Shown: piece after piece, positions 26,056-35,507 of the stretch | How positions within the stretch are numbered: the first letter of the stretch is position 1 | Layout of the letters: every line of letters starts with the position of its first letter | Origin: Streptomyces clavuligerus | GTDB taxonomy: Bacteria; Actinomycetota; Actinomycetes; Streptomycetales; Streptomycetaceae | Length of the DNA: 64,000 nucleotides | Reading direction: 5' to 3' | Assembly (NCBI RefSeq): GCF_005519465.1 | Contig: NZ_CP027859.1 | Coordinates: 186,001 to 250,000, forward strand | The notes under the pieces: generated by a model | Databases searched by the model: none | The model's input: only the letters and a program-made list of their open reading frames with translations | Told to the model about the DNA's origin: nothing | Translations under genes and position numbers: made by a program

Positions 26056-26519
26056 TCAGTGGAACCCCGCCTGGTGGGGGATGTCTGCCCGGTGGTCTTC
26101 GAGGGCGGCGTGGAGGATGCGGGTGGCGGTGGTTCCGCAGAGGGCGACGGCCTGGTCGTGCCCGGCGAGCTGCGCGCAGCTGCGGACGAGTGCCGGATCG
26201 GCGTGGGCGTCGGCGCGTACGGCCGCCCGGTCCCACAGGTCCTCGGGCGCTTCCTCGACAGTCGGGTGCTCGACAAGATCGAGTCCGGCAGTCTGGCTTT
26301 TCGCGGGCGGTGAATGTTGCTCGGGCGGCCTGGAACTCGGGGTTCGGCACCGTCGCCTCACGCTCGGCCTGTCCGGGGTCGGGTCCGTGGCCCTTGAGGT
26401 GCTGCGCCTGGCGGCCGTGGCGGAGGAGTGCCGCGGCATTGACTCCCGGTGCGGATGATCCGGACACCGCCGTCCGCGGTCGGTGGCTTTGATGTGGTCA
26501 CCGACCCGCTGGACCCAGA
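26056..26519 (-). pseudogene. Replication-type protein, 3' fragment (tail E)
   Basis: Reads VPNPEFQAARATFTAREK, then after a frame change AGLDLVEHPTVEEAPEDLWD ... IPHQAGFH-stop. Apparently identical, over about 700 bp including the region to the leader, to 43620-44298 on the opposite strand. Confidence 0.85.
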
Positions 26520-26853
26520 GCGGAGCCCCGCGCGGGCGCGGGCAGACAGGGCGAAGGTCCAGACCGACATGGCGACCCCGGGGACGACCCCCGCACGGGC
26601 AGGGCGGATAGCCACGCGGCGGCGCGGGTGACGAGGCTTGGCGAACGACCCCCGCGCGGGCGGGGCGGATACGGCGCCCAGCTCCCGGAGGACGTCGACC
26701 TCAGAGCGACCCCCGTGCGGGCGGGGCGGATCGGCGCGCGCGGCACCGCGACCCTCCCGCCCTCGGACGATCCCCGCGCGGGCGGGGCGGGTGTCGAAGG
26801 TGGCGCGGAACTCTGCCACTACCGGGGACGATCCCCGCGCGGGCGGGGCGGGT
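26520..26853 (-). CRISPR. CRISPR array F (6 repeats, 5 spacers)
   Basis: Repeats start at 26582, 26643, 26704, 26765 and 26826, plus a degenerate one ending at 26547. The distal spacer (26548-26581, GGCGAAGGTCCAGACCGAC..) also closes arrays H, J and M. The degenerate repeat joins tail E. Confidence 0.95.
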
Positions 26854-26907
26854 ACTTCGTGACCTGGGGTGTTGTCACGTGATCTTGCTGTTTTCGTTTA
26901 CCTGCAT
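26854..26907 (-). promoter_or_regulatory. CRISPR leader F
   Basis: Leader plus about 95 bp of the usual upstream DNA (with GTTCAACGGTATCGGG at 26967), after which a WhiB gene fragment begins abruptly at about 27003. Confidence 0.85.
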
Positions 26908-27002
26908 TCGGCTGGGGCTCCGTTGGTCCGGTGATCTGTTGGCCCGGGGCTGGGCTGGGGTGGGTGTTCAACGGTATCGGGTGGTGCGGTCGTTGTGGGG
27001 TG

Positions 27003-27238
27003 TCGAGGCTGGTGTCGTCGATGATGTCCGGGACGAGGAGGAGCGGGAGTGGCTCGAACCTCATGACGAACCCGTCCAGCAGCTTCACCGCCTGGTGCGG
27101 CATCTGCTCGCCGACGGTGACCGGCGCGCGGCGGCGGACGGCGGGAAGGCGCGGCGGACGGTGGCGGGGATGGCTCCCGGCTACGTCTGCCAGCCCCTGC
27201 TCACCCTCACCTCCACCGGCCGTGAGGCTGTGCGGTGA
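27003..27238 (+). pseudogene. WhiB-like gene, 3' fragment
   Basis: Encodes VDDVRDEEEREWLEPHDEP, LHRLVRHLLADGDRR and MAPGYVCQPLLTLTSTGREA-VR-stop, the disordered C-terminal part of the gene at 52263. The WhiB iron-sulfur region is missing. Confidence 0.75.
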
Positions 27239-27333
27239 CCGCGATGGCGATCGGGGTGACCGACGAGCAGCGGAAGAAGCTGTCGGCGAAGGTCCGTGAG
27301 GTGAACAAGCGGTCCGTGGGCAGGCCGCGGTGA
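27235..27333 (+). CDS. Small basic protein of the WhiB/zinc-ribbon operon
   Basis: 32 aa, MTAMAIGVTDEQRKKLSAKV.. to GRPR. GTGA overlaps on both sides (with the WhiB remnant stop and with the zinc-ribbon start). Confidence 0.65.
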   Translation: MTAMAIGVTDEQRKKLSAKVREVNKRSVGRPR

Positions 27334-27443
27334 GTGTCCTGGCCCTGGTCAGGGCGTTCTGGTATTGGGTGTGCCCGTTGTGCGGGTGTCACGACGACGA
27401 TGCTGCTGAGGCGTGTGTCTACTGCCTGCCCGACGGCATGTGA
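27330..27443 (+). CDS. Zinc-ribbon mini-protein
   Basis: 37 aa: MSVLALVRAFWYWV, CPLCGCHDDDAAEACVYC, LPDGM. Both CxxC knuckles are intact. After it comes about 190 bp without a gene holding the conserved CACCG/CGGTG hairpin (about 27484-27510). Confidence 0.7.
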   Translation: MSVLALVRAFWYWVCPLCGCHDDDAAEACVYCLPDGM

Positions 27444-27635
27444 GTTTCGGGCGTTCGGGGCCGGGAGGTCAACCCGGGCAGTCACCACCGTCTGGCGGTG
27501 ATGGCCGCCCGGACCGGGATCACCAGCCCCCTTCTTCTCCTGCTGCCGCTCGCGCTGTGAACGGCAGAGCCCCCTCGGGCCCCCGACGCCCCGTAACGCC
27601 AGATGACAGCCGGAGCAGTGACTGCTCATACCGAA
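27444..27635. other. Post-operon spacer with hairpin
   Basis: No gene. It matches 14399-14600 and the stretch after 53376, and ends at the joint ACTGCTCATACCGAAAACC with a CRISPR repeat. Confidence 0.5.
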
Positions 27636-28006
27636 AACCCCGCGCGGGCGGGGCGGGGCGGATCCAGATGGTCCGCAGACCGGCCTGGCGTCCACCGAAT
27701 GTCTGGCGACTCGCGCATGGCTCCGGACGAGAGCCGGATCGCCGCTGCCCAGCTACCCCCGCGCGGGCGGGGCGGAGGTGCTGCTGGTGATCGAGGAGCG
27801 ACCCCCGCGCGGGCGGGGCGGATGACCCCGACTCGGTCACCGCTCTCCAGGAGTGGGAGCGACCCCCGCGCGGGCGGGGCGGATGCGTAGGGCACGGTCG
27901 GGCTGGTGGTCACTCGGGAGCGACCCCCGCGCGGGCGGGGCGGATCCGGGCAGAAGCCGAAGCCTGCGCCCCCGCCGTGAGCGACCCCCGCGCGGGCGGG
28001 GCGGAT
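27636..28006 (-). CRISPR. CRISPR array G (6 repeats, with a gene-tail insert)
   Basis: Regular repeats start at 27750, 27796 (shorter step), 27857, 27918 and 27979. A further, expanded repeat (GGGGCGGGGCGGAT) ends at 27663. Between it and 27750 lies a short piece of replication-gene tail (27701-27749) with the same joint as at 18743. The far end abuts the WhiB/zinc-ribbon spacer. Confidence 0.9.
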
Positions 28007-28060
28007 ACTTCGTGACCTGGGGTGTTGTCACGTGATCATGCTGTTTTCGTTTACCTGCAT
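28007..28060 (-). promoter_or_regulatory. CRISPR leader G
   Basis: Canonical leader. The upstream 28061-28222 differs from other copies after GTTGTGGG (28130), where unrelated DNA with GGTGAGGTGAGGTGAGG-like direct repeats is inserted. Confidence 0.85.
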
Positions 28061-28223
28061 TCGGCTGGGGCTCCGTTGGTCCGGTGCTGGGGTGGGTGTT
28101 CAACGGTATCGGGTGGTGCAGTCGTTGTGGGTGTGTGGTCGGCTCCGGTACACGGAGCGTGCCATGTCCCCGGTGTGAGGTGAGGTGAGGTGGGGTGTCT
28201 GGGGTCTTCGGACGATGACCGGT

Positions 28224-28574
28224 TCAGTGGAACCCCGCCTGGCCGGGGATGCCTGCCCGGTGGTCTCCGAGGACGGCGTCAAGGGTGCGGGTGGTGGTGG
28301 TTCCGCAGAGGGCGACGGCTTGGTCGTGGCCGGCGAGCTGCGCGCAGCTGCGGACGAGGGCGGGGTCGAGGCTGGCGTCGGCGCGTACGGCCGCCCGGTC
28401 CCACAGGTCCTCGGGCGCTTCCTCGACAGTCGGGTGCTCGACGAGATCGAGTCCGGCAGTCTGGCTTTTCGCGGGCGGTGAATGCTGCTCGGGCGGCCTG
28501 GAACTCCGCGTTCGGCACCGTCGCCTCACGCTCGGCTTGTTGGGGGTCGGGCCTGTGGCCCTTGAGGTGCTGCC
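28224..28574 (-). pseudogene. Replication-type protein, 3' fragment (tail G)
   Basis: Reads VPNAEFQAARAAFTAREK then AGLDLVEHPTVEEAPEDLWD ... LGDHRAGIPGQAGFH-stop. It is cut at about 28574, where a transposase remnant in the opposite direction starts. Confidence 0.8.
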
Positions 28575-29337
28575 TCCACCCGGATCGTCCGAGGAGAGCA
28601 CCCTGATCCAGGCGGTGGAGTTCGAGGGGGTGATCAGTCCCGGTCGGCATGTGACACTGCCGCAGGGACAGAGCCTGAAGTTCAGCACGACCCTGGTCGG
28701 CCGGACCGTCACGGTTTGGGTCAGCCACCGCACCGTCCACGTCCTGCTCGACGGACAGCTCATCCGGACCCGCTCGATGGCCTTCACCGACGCCGACCTT
28801 CAGTGGCTGATCATGCGGGGCGGTCGGCCCGGCGGGCCCGAGCCCCGGGGCGGCGTCAGCGCGGACAAACCCCTGGCGCCCGCAACGGTGGTCGAGGTCG
28901 AGCGCAAGGCGTCCAAGGACGGCATGGTCTCGCTCGGGCAGACCTCCGTTGCCCTCGGCTCCGAATTGATCGGCAAGCGCGTCACCCTGCGCTTCGACGG
29001 CAGCATGATGTACGTCATCCACGCCGGACTCCTGGTCAAGACGCTGCCTGCCCCCATCCCTCACCAGCGACGTGCCAGACTCACTGGTGCCCGGGTCGCC
29101 ACCACACCGCTGCCAGCGCCCCCGTCCCAGCCACGGCGGGCCATCCGGCGCGTCGGAGCCGACGGCACCTTCGTCGTCGCGCGGCAGAAACTCCGTCCCG
29201 GCATCGCACACGCCGGCAAGACCGTCACCGTGGTGATCGAAGAGACCTGCTTCCGTGTCCTCGACGGCGAGGTCGAGATCTCCAGCCACCCACTCAAGGG
29301 CAACCCCGTAACCCGCTACCGGGCAGACGCGCGCTGA
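28575..29337 (+). pseudogene. IS481-type transposase, C-terminal domains only
   Basis: The frame GVISPGRHVTLPQGQSLKFS ... GRTVTVWVSHRTVHVLLDG ... KDGMVSLGQTSVALGSELIG ... GKTVTVVIEETCFRVLDGEV matches the beta-rich C-terminal repeats found after the integrase core in actinobacterial IS481 transposases. The catalytic core and start are absent. The following DNA has TGTCAAG-type motifs (29365-29425), probably the element end. Confidence 0.7.
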
Positions 29338-29469
29338 CCCGTCAACCATCACCTGCAACCGTCAAGGATCATGCGAGACACCGTCAAGTAAGTCCCGAGA
29401 CTGAACTGTCAAGCATCTCCCGGGACCTCACACAGTGCACGGAACAACTGGCCGCCACCGGGGAACACA

Positions 29470-29711
29470 AATGGCCGTTGACACCCACCCCCGTCGAGCA
29501 CCCGACCGTCGACACCGCGCCCAAGGACCTGTGGGACCGGACGACCGTACGCACCGACGCCGAGACCGACCCGGCACTCGTCCTCGCCTACGCCCGCCAT
29601 GCGGGCCACGACCAGGCGGTCGCTCTCTACGGAACCACCGCCACCCGCATCCTCCACGCCGTCCTCGAAGACCACCGGGCAGGCTTCCCCGGCCGGGCAC
29701 CGCCCCGCTGA
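29470..29711 (+). pseudogene. Replication-type protein, 3' fragment (tail H)
   Basis: Open frame VEHPTVDTAPKDLWDRTTVR ... LEDHRAGFPGRAPPR-stop. Short because the transposase remnant took its place at the 5' side. First of a tandem row of plus-strand cassettes (H, I, J, K). Confidence 0.8.
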
Positions 29712-29867
29712 ACCGACAGTGGACCCGGCCGACTCCACCACACTCCGTACCAGGGCAAGTCGCCTTCCGCACACCGGAACCGACCCAGACAGCCCCACGA
29801 CGACCGCACCGCCCGATACCGTTGAACACCCAGCCCCCGCCGCGGACCGACGGAGCACCAGCCCCGG

Positions 29868-29921
29868 ATGCAGGTAAATGAAAACAGCATGATCACCTGA
29901 CAACACCCCAGGTCACGAAGT
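29868..29921 (+). promoter_or_regulatory. CRISPR leader H
   Basis: ATGCAGGTAAATGAAAAC..CACGAAGT, preceded at 29810-29830 by CCGATACCGTTGAACACC. Confidence 0.85.
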
Positions 29922-30013
29922 ATCCGCCCCGCCCACGCGGGGGTCGTCCCCGAGGTCGTCATGTCGGTCTGGACCTTCGTCCTGTCTGCCCGCGCCCGCG
30001 CGGGGCGCAGCTC
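29922..30013 (+). CRISPR. Mini CRISPR array H (2 repeats, 1 spacer)
   Basis: One full repeat (29922-29949), one spacer, one degenerate repeat CTGCCCGCGCCCGCGCGGGG (from 29986) that runs into CTCTGGGTCCAG of tail I. The spacer is a two-mismatch version of the distal spacer of arrays F, J and M, so this array contains only the ancestral spacer. Confidence 0.88.
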
Positions 30014-30480
30014 TGGGTCCAGGTCGGTGACCATGTCGGAGCCGCCGACCGCGGACGGCGGCGTCCGGATCGTCCGCACCGGGTTATCGCCGCGGCCCTC
30101 CTCCGCCACGACCGCCAGACACAGCAGCACCTCGAACAGCACGGACCTGATCCCCAGCAGGCCGAGCGCGAGGCGGCCGTGCCGAACACGGAGTTCCAGG
30201 CCGCCCGAGCAGCATTCACCGCCCGCGGGAACCAGACTGCCGGACCCACCCTCGTCGAAAACCCCATGGCCGAGGAGCGCCCGAGGACCTGTGGGACCGG
30301 GCGACCGTACGCGCCGATGCCGAGGCCGACCCGGCACTCGTCCGCGCCTACGCCCGCCACGCAGGCCACGACCAAGCGGTCGCCCTCTACGGAACCACCA
30401 CAAACCATGTCCTCGACGCCATCCTCGAAGACCACCACGCAGGCATCCCCACCCAGACACCGCCCCACTGGACCAACAGC
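30014..30480 (+). pseudogene. Replication-type protein, 3' fragment (tail I)
   Basis: VGDHVGAADRGRRR..., VPNTEFQAARAAFTARGNQT, then frameshifts; VRAYARHAGHDQAVALYGTT is recognisable. The final stop is lost (ends ..TPPHWTNSG). Confidence 0.8.
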
Positions 30481-30638
30481 GGACCCAGCCGACTCCATCA
30501 CACCCCGAGCCGGGGCAAGTCGCCTTCCAGACACCGGAAGGCGACCAGACACCCCACAACAACCACACCGCCCGATACCGTTGAACCCCACCCCAGCCCC
30601 GGGCCAACAGAGCACCGGACCGACGGAGCCCCAGCCGG

Positions 30639-30692
30639 ATGCAGGTAAATGAAAACAGCATGATCACGTGACAACACCCCAGGTCACGAAGT
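30639..30692 (+). promoter_or_regulatory. CRISPR leader I
   Basis: Canonical leader with ACGTGACAACACC. Confidence 0.85.
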
Positions 30693-30930
30693 ATCCGCCC
30701 CGCCCGCGCGGGGGTCGTCCGACGCCGACGTCGGTACGGGCGGCCTGCTCCAGATCCGCCCCGCCCGCGCGGGGGTCGTCCCCGGATCCGCTCCATCTCC
30801 CTCCGCCCCCGGAGATCCGCCCCGCCCGCGCGGGGGTCGTCCTTTTTGGGTGGGGCGCGGCGGTAGCTCGGTCCACGTCGTCGACGGGGACTCCACCAGC
30901 CAATCCGCTCCGCCCGCGCGGGGTGCAGCT
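30693..30930 (+). CRISPR. CRISPR array I (4 repeats, 3 spacers)
   Basis: Repeats start at 30693, 30754, 30815 and (degenerate) 30903. The last spacer is 60 nt, about one repeat-plus-spacer unit less one base, so a repeat may have decayed inside it. The final repeat ATCCGCTCCGCCCGCGCGGG is fused to GCAGCTCTGGCTCCAG of tail J. Confidence 0.92.
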
Positions 30931-31392
30931 CTGGCTCCAGCGTGCCGGTGACCACATCAGCACGGCTGACCGCAGGACGGCGGCGCCCCGACCAGGCCCA
31001 CCGGGTCACCGCCAGCACTCCTCCGCCACGACCGCCAGACACAGCAGCACCTCGAACAGCACGGACCCAACCCCGGACAGGCCGAGCGTGAGGCGACCGT
31101 GCCGAACCCCGAGTTCCAGGCCGCACGGGCAGCCCTCACCGCCCGCGAAAACCAGAACACTGACCTCGACCTCGTCGAATACCCCACCGTCGACACCGCG
31201 CCCGAGGACGCCTGGGACCGGGCGGCCGTGCGCGCCGACGCCGAGACCGACCCTGGCCTCGTCCTCGCCTACGCCCGCCACGCGGGCCACGACCAGGCGG
31301 TCGCTCTCTACGGAACCCGAGCCGCTCGCATCCTCCACGCCGCCCTCGAAGACCACCGCGCGGGCATCCCCGGCCAGGCGGGGTTCCACTGA
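30931..31392 (+). pseudogene. Replication-type protein, 3' fragment (tail J)
   Basis: LWLQRAGDHIST, frame change, then a 97-codon open end apparently identical to tail B (19127-19420) on the other strand. Confidence 0.85.
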
Positions 31393-31549
31393 ACCGGCAG
31401 CGGACCCGGCCGACTCCACCGCAGCCCGAGCCGGGGCAAGTCGCCTTCCGGACACCGGAGTCGACCCGGACAACCCCACGACGACCGCACCGCCCGATAT
31501 CGTTGAACACCCAGCCCCCCGCCGCGAACCAACGGAGCACCAGCCCGGA

Positions 31550-31603
31550 ATGCAGGTAAAGGAAAACAGCATGATCACGTGACAACGCCCCAGGTCACGA
31601 AGT
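31550..31603 (+). promoter_or_regulatory. CRISPR leader J
   Basis: Variant leader with AAAGGAAAACAG and ACAACGCCCC. Confidence 0.85.
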
Positions 31604-31756
31604 ATCCGCCCCGCCCGCGCGGGGGTCGTTCCACCCATGCGTCGTCCGGCCGCCCGGACCGACGGTCCGCCCCGCCCGTGCGGGGGTCGTCCCCGGGGTC
31701 GTCATGTCGGTCTGGACCTTCGCCCTGTCTGCCCTCGCCCGCGCGGGGCTCCGCTC
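31604..31756 (+). CRISPR. CRISPR array J (3 repeats, 2 spacers)
   Basis: Repeats at 31604, 31665 and a degenerate one at 31729. The distal spacer (from 31693, GTCATGTCGGTCTGGACC..) is the ancestral one; the proximal spacer is private. Confidence 0.92.
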
Positions 31757-32218
31757 TGGGTCCAGCGGGTCGGTGACCATGTCGGAGCCGGTGACCGTCG
31801 TTGGCGGCGTCCGGATCGTCCGCACCGGGTCATCGCCGCAGCACTCCTCCGCCACGACCGCCAGGCGCAGCAGCACCTCGAACAGCACGGACCCAACCCC
31901 CAACAAGCCGAGCGTGAGGCGGCGGTGCCGAACGCGGAGTTCGAGGCCGTCCGGGCAGCCCTCACCGCCCGCGAAAACCAGAACACTGGCCACACCCTCG
32001 TCGAGTACCCCACCGTCGACACCGCGCCCGAAGACGCCTGGGACCGGGCGGCCGTACGCGCCGATGCCGAGGCCGACCCGGCACTCGTTCTCGCCTACGC
32101 CCGCCACGCAGGACACAACGCAGCCGTCGCCCTCTACGGAACCACCGCCACCCGCATCCTCCACGCCGCACTCGAAGACCACCGCGCGGGCATCCCCGGC
32201 CAGGCGGGGTTTCACTGA
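31757..32218 (+). pseudogene. Replication-type protein, 3' fragment (tail K), open frame
   Basis: The best preserved tail: one frame from the CRISPR joint to the stop (VGDHVGAGDRRWRRPDRPHR, VIAAALLRHDRQAQQ, LVEYPTVDTAPEDAWDRAAV ... IPGQAGFH). It lacks the winged-helix part and a natural start. No leader follows; the sequence changes at 32219. Confidence 0.85.
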
Positions 32219-32665
32219 ACCGGCAGCGGCCCTTCCGCAGGCCTGCTCCGGTACTCGCCTGGCGGGCCGGGACTGCGGAAGTACCCGTTCGTGTACGGCC
32301 TTGGTACTGGTGGGCTCGCCTATTCAACTGTCGCCAGTTCCGCCTGGGGCCAGCCTGCTGGTGACCGTACGTGGTCGTCGGCGTAGCGACTCCAGTCTTC
32401 TCCGACCTCGGATGCGAGGCGGGTCGCGATGACGTCGTGGTAGCCGAGGGCGTCGACGACGGGGCGGGCATCTCCAGGACCCACTGTGGCGGATCGCTCC
32501 GGTCCAGGTGGCGGCTGTGGGGACGCCGAGGTCGTTGAGCTGACCGGAGAGGGCAGCCGTTCTTCACGGTGGCGTCGGCGAGGGCGAGCCAGGCCGACAT
32601 CGACGCCGCGGGCTCAACGAGTCACCCCGGCAGGTCGCGACACCTGGTTGCGGCACTAACCTGCG
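32219..32665 (-). other. Non-coding stretch with possible PhyH fragment
   Basis: Near 32540-32600 the minus strand reads MSAWLALADATVKNGCP, reminiscent of phytanoyl-CoA dioxygenases (W.AL.DAT..NGC). The remaining pieces are frameshifted. No intact gene. Confidence 0.35.
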
Positions 32666-33280
32666 GTGGTGACCGGAACCGAGCTGGATGAGTTGATCGT
32701 TGCCGACGGCGCGGCGCTGCGCGCGTGGCTGCTGGACAACCACACCGCCTCTCCTGGCGTGTGGCTCGCCCTGACCAGGAAGGGCGGCACCGTTACCACG
32801 CTGACCTGGCAGCAGACGGTCGACGAGGCACTGTGCTTCGGCTGGATCGACGGGCAGGCCCGCAAGCGCGACGAGGAGAGCTCTTGGCGGCGGTTCACCC
32901 CGCGCCGGCCCCGTAGCGTCTGGTCCCAGCGCAACGTCGCCAATGTGGCCCGGTTGGAGGCGGCTGGCCTGATGCAGCCCGTCGGCCGCGCCGCGGTCGA
33001 CGCCGCGAAGGCCGACGGGCGGTGGACGGCCGCCTATGCGCCGTCATCGGAAGCGGAGGTGCCGGCCGACCTGTGCGTCGCGATCGCCGCCGACCCAGCG
33101 GCGCAGGCGATGTTCGAGGTACTCACCAAGACCAACCGCTTCGCCCTCATCAGCCGGGTCAATGCCGTCAAGCGGGCCGAGACGCGAACCCGGAAGATCG
33201 CCGAGTGCGTGGCGATGCTGGTCCGGCACGAGACGGTCCACCCGCAGAGAGCCAGGCCAGAGGACCCGCCGGCGTTGTGA
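32666..33280 (+). CDS. YdeI/OmpD-associated family protein
   Basis: 204 aa. The N-terminal words ALRAWLLDNHTASPGVWLAL, TWQQTVDEALCFGWIDGQ, RFTPRRPRSVWSQRNVANV and LEAAGLMQPVGRAAVDAAKAD are the conserved core of the family, and an ending with two helices follows. E. coli YdeI is linked to peptide and bacteriocin resistance; the biochemical role is not settled. GTG at 32666 or 32669. Stands alone. Confidence 0.88.
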   Translation: MVTGTELDELIVADGAALRAWLLDNHTASPGVWLALTRKGGTVTTLTWQQTVDEALCFGWIDGQARKRDEESSWRRFTPRRPRSVWSQRNVANVARLEAAGLMQPVGRAAVDAAKADGRWTAAYAPSSEAEVPADLCVAIAADPAAQAMFEVLTKTNRFALISRVNAVKRAETRTRKIAECVAMLVRHETVHPQRARPEDPPAL

Positions 33281-33352
33281 CCGGGCTCCTGCCGGAACGG
33301 ACAAACCCAGCCTATTGAGCGGAACTTTTCTCGAAGCCCTGCCTCGTCCGCT

Positions 33353-34333
33353 TCAAGACGGGTGAAGGTCTCCGCTGGTGCGCGGTCGGCCGTATCGTTC
33401 GACGAGGGCGTTGCCGATCGAGGCCAGGCGGTCTCGGACCCTCGGAGGGCCGGTCACCTCGACCCATTCGACCAGCCCGGAGAGCTCGCCGGCGAGGATG
33501 GACTCATTGGGGCCGCGGATCACGACCTCGATGCGGCCATCGGTCGTGGAACCTCCCACGTCGAGCCGGTCGCCGAGCGCCATCCGGAGTATGCCTATTC
33601 CGTCGGGTGTGCATACCGCCTGGACCTCCAGCGGAGTTCGTTTGCGATCGACCTCTTTGGCGGTCTCATTCCAGCTCTCGGCAAGGTCGAAGTCCCCGGG
33701 GCGGTGCACAGGGTCGCCGGTCGGGTCGGCGGACGACACGCGGTCGATCCGGAAGACCCGTCGGCCGGTCTCGGTGTTGGAGACGAGGTACCACACAGGA
33801 CCTTTGGCGACGATGCCCAGCGGGTGGACGGTTCTCCGGGTTTCGACGCCTTTGCTGTCGACGTAGCCGAGCAACACCTGGACACCGCTGATCACCGCGT
33901 CCTGGAGTTCGTCGAGGAAGCGAGGCGGCCGGTGCTCGATCCGGCTCGCCCCCCATCGCTGCGGGTCTACGACCAGCGACGCCGCCGCTGCCTCGGCCTG
34001 CACCTGGAAGGGCTTCGGTAGAGCATGGACGAGCTTGCGCAGAGCTGCCTTCATCGCCGGCGTCGCATCCGAGGCCGGACCGACAGCCAGGAACAGGGCG
34101 CGTGCCTCACTGGCGGTCAACCCGGACAGGTCGGTACGAGCACCGCCCACCAGGCGCCAGCCGCCACCTCGGCCCTGCACGGAGTACACGGGCACCCCGG
34201 CCATGGCCAGGGCGTCGAGGTCACGGCGGGCGGTGCGCTCGGAGACGTCCAGCTCTCGGGAGACCTCCGCGGCTGTCACCTGCTCGCGCCGTTGGAGCAA
34301 GAGGAGTATGGCCACCAGCCGATCGGATCGCAT
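33353..34333 (-). CDS. YafY-type transcriptional regulator with WYL domain
   Basis: 326 aa from ATG 34333. HTH_11/DeoR-like domain: RLVAILLLLQRREQVTAAEV, DVSERTARRDLDALA. Then PVYSVQGRGGGWRLV and a WYL domain (VHPLGIVAKGPVWYLVSNTE, RVFRIDRVSSA), followed by the WCX extension. WYL regulators bind small nucleic acids or nucleotides. It is divergent from the hydrolase gene at 34452 with about 118 bp between, so probably its regulator. Confidence 0.9.
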   Translation of the reverse strand: MRSDRLVAILLLLQRREQVTAAEVSRELDVSERTARRDLDALAMAGVPVYSVQGRGGGWRLVGGARTDLSGLTASEARALFLAVGPASDATPAMKAALRKLVHALPKPFQVQAEAAAASLVVDPQRWGASRIEHRPPRFLDELQDAVISGVQVLLGYVDSKGVETRRTVHPLGIVAKGPVWYLVSNTETGRRVFRIDRVSSADPTGDPVHRPGDFDLAESWNETAKEVDRKRTPLEVQAVCTPDGIGILRMALGDRLDVGGSTTDGRIEVVIRGPNESILAGELSGLVEWVEVTGPPRVRDRLASIGNALVERYGRPRTSGDLHPS

Positions 34334-34451
34334 ACCGACAAAACTCTCATAAAAACTGGTCATGAGGTGACCGGTTTGGGGAGCAAGCTGGCGACATGGC
34401 CTCATCGAGGAGGTCGACCGCCAGCGAACGCCCCCAGAGAGAGGAAATGCA

Positions 34452-35507
34452 GTGTTCAATCAAGCAGAATTTCCTGAGCCCACCCTCATCCAGGTCAACG
34501 GTGTGGAGCTCGAAGTCTTCGAGGCAGGCCGGGAGAACAAGGGCAAGCCCATCGTGCTCTGCCACGGCTGGCCGGAGCACGCCTTCTCCTGGCGTCACCA
34601 GATGCCCGTCCTCGCAGCGGCTGGCTACCACGTCATCGCACCGAATCAGCGGGGTTATGGCAACTCATCCCGCCCGACCGAGGTGACGGACTACGACATC
34701 GAACACCTGACGGGTGACCTCGTCGCGCTCCTGGACCACTATGGCTACGAGGACGCCACCTTCGCCGGCCATGACTGGGGTGCGTTCGTCGTCTGGGGAC
34801 TGACCCTGTTGCACCCCGACCGGGTGAACAAGCTGATCAACCTGAGCCTGCCTTACCAGGAGCGCGGAGAAACGCCGTGGATCGAGGTCATGGAAACCTT
34901 CCTCGGCGGCGACTTCTACTTCGTCCACTTCAACCGGCAGCCGGGCGTCGCGGACGCCGCATTTGATGCCAACACCTCTCAGTTCCTCCGCAACCTTTAC
35001 CGGAAGAACGTGCCCCCCGCACCCCCTGAGCCGGGCATGGCATTTATCAACCTCGCCGAGGCGGAAACACCACTCGGTGAGCCCATCATGAGCGACAGCG
35101 ACCTGGCCGTCTACGTCTCCGCGTTCGAGACGTCTGGATTCACGGGCGGCATCAACTGGTACAGGAACCTCGACCGCAACTGGCACCAGCTGGCGGACGC
35201 GGACCCGATCATCAAGCAGCCCGCCCTCATGATCTACGGCGACCAGGACTTCGCGATCCCGAGATTCGAAAGACTGGCAGAGTTCGTGCCCAACGTGGAA
35301 GTGGTCGGCCTGGACTGCGGTCACTGGATCCAGGAGGAAATGCCAGAAGAAACCAACCAGGTGATTTCGGAATGGCTGGAACGGATCCGCCCCGCCCGCG
35401 CGGGGGTCGTCCGGCAAGGGCGTCACCTACAAGGACCGCCGCCCCGTCTGCCCCGCCCGCGCGGGGGTCGTCCCTGCAGGCCGGCACCATCGCGGCGATT
35501 CTCGTGA
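34452..35507 (+). CDS. Alpha/beta hydrolase, epoxide hydrolase-like, 3' end formed by CRISPR DNA
   Basis: GTG 34452 follows GAGAGGAAA. HGWPEHAFSWR is the oxyanion-hole HGWP motif, GHDWGAFVVW contains the nucleophile Asp, YGDQDFAIP the second acid and CGHWIQEEMPEE the catalytic His, in epoxide-hydrolase order. After VISEWLERI the frame runs into a CRISPR repeat at 35385, so the last 40 residues (RPARAGVV..) are translated repeats and spacers. The catalytic part (about 310 aa) is complete and may still work. Confidence 0.88.
   Translation: MFNQAEFPEPTLIQVNGVELEVFEAGRENKGKPIVLCHGWPEHAFSWRHQMPVLAAAGYHVIAPNQRGYGNSSRPTEVTDYDIEHLTGDLVALLDHYGYEDATFAGHDWGAFVVWGLTLLHPDRVNKLINLSLPYQERGETPWIEVMETFLGGDFYFVHFNRQPGVADAAFDANTSQFLRNLYRKNVPPAPPEPGMAFINLAEAETPLGEPIMSDSDLAVYVSAFETSGFTGGINWYRNLDRNWHQLADADPIIKQPALMIYGDQDFAIPRFERLAEFVPNVEVVGLDCGHWIQEEMPEETNQVISEWLERIRPARAGVVRQGRHLQGPPPRLPRPRGGRPCRPAPSRRFS

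Noticed and set aside
25627..28006. Long open frames through the arrays with repeated PPRPRGGR, SAPPARGS and RPARAGVV words
   Set aside because: These are translations of CRISPR repeats in three frames, with unique spacers between; they have no start signals and are a known false annotation.
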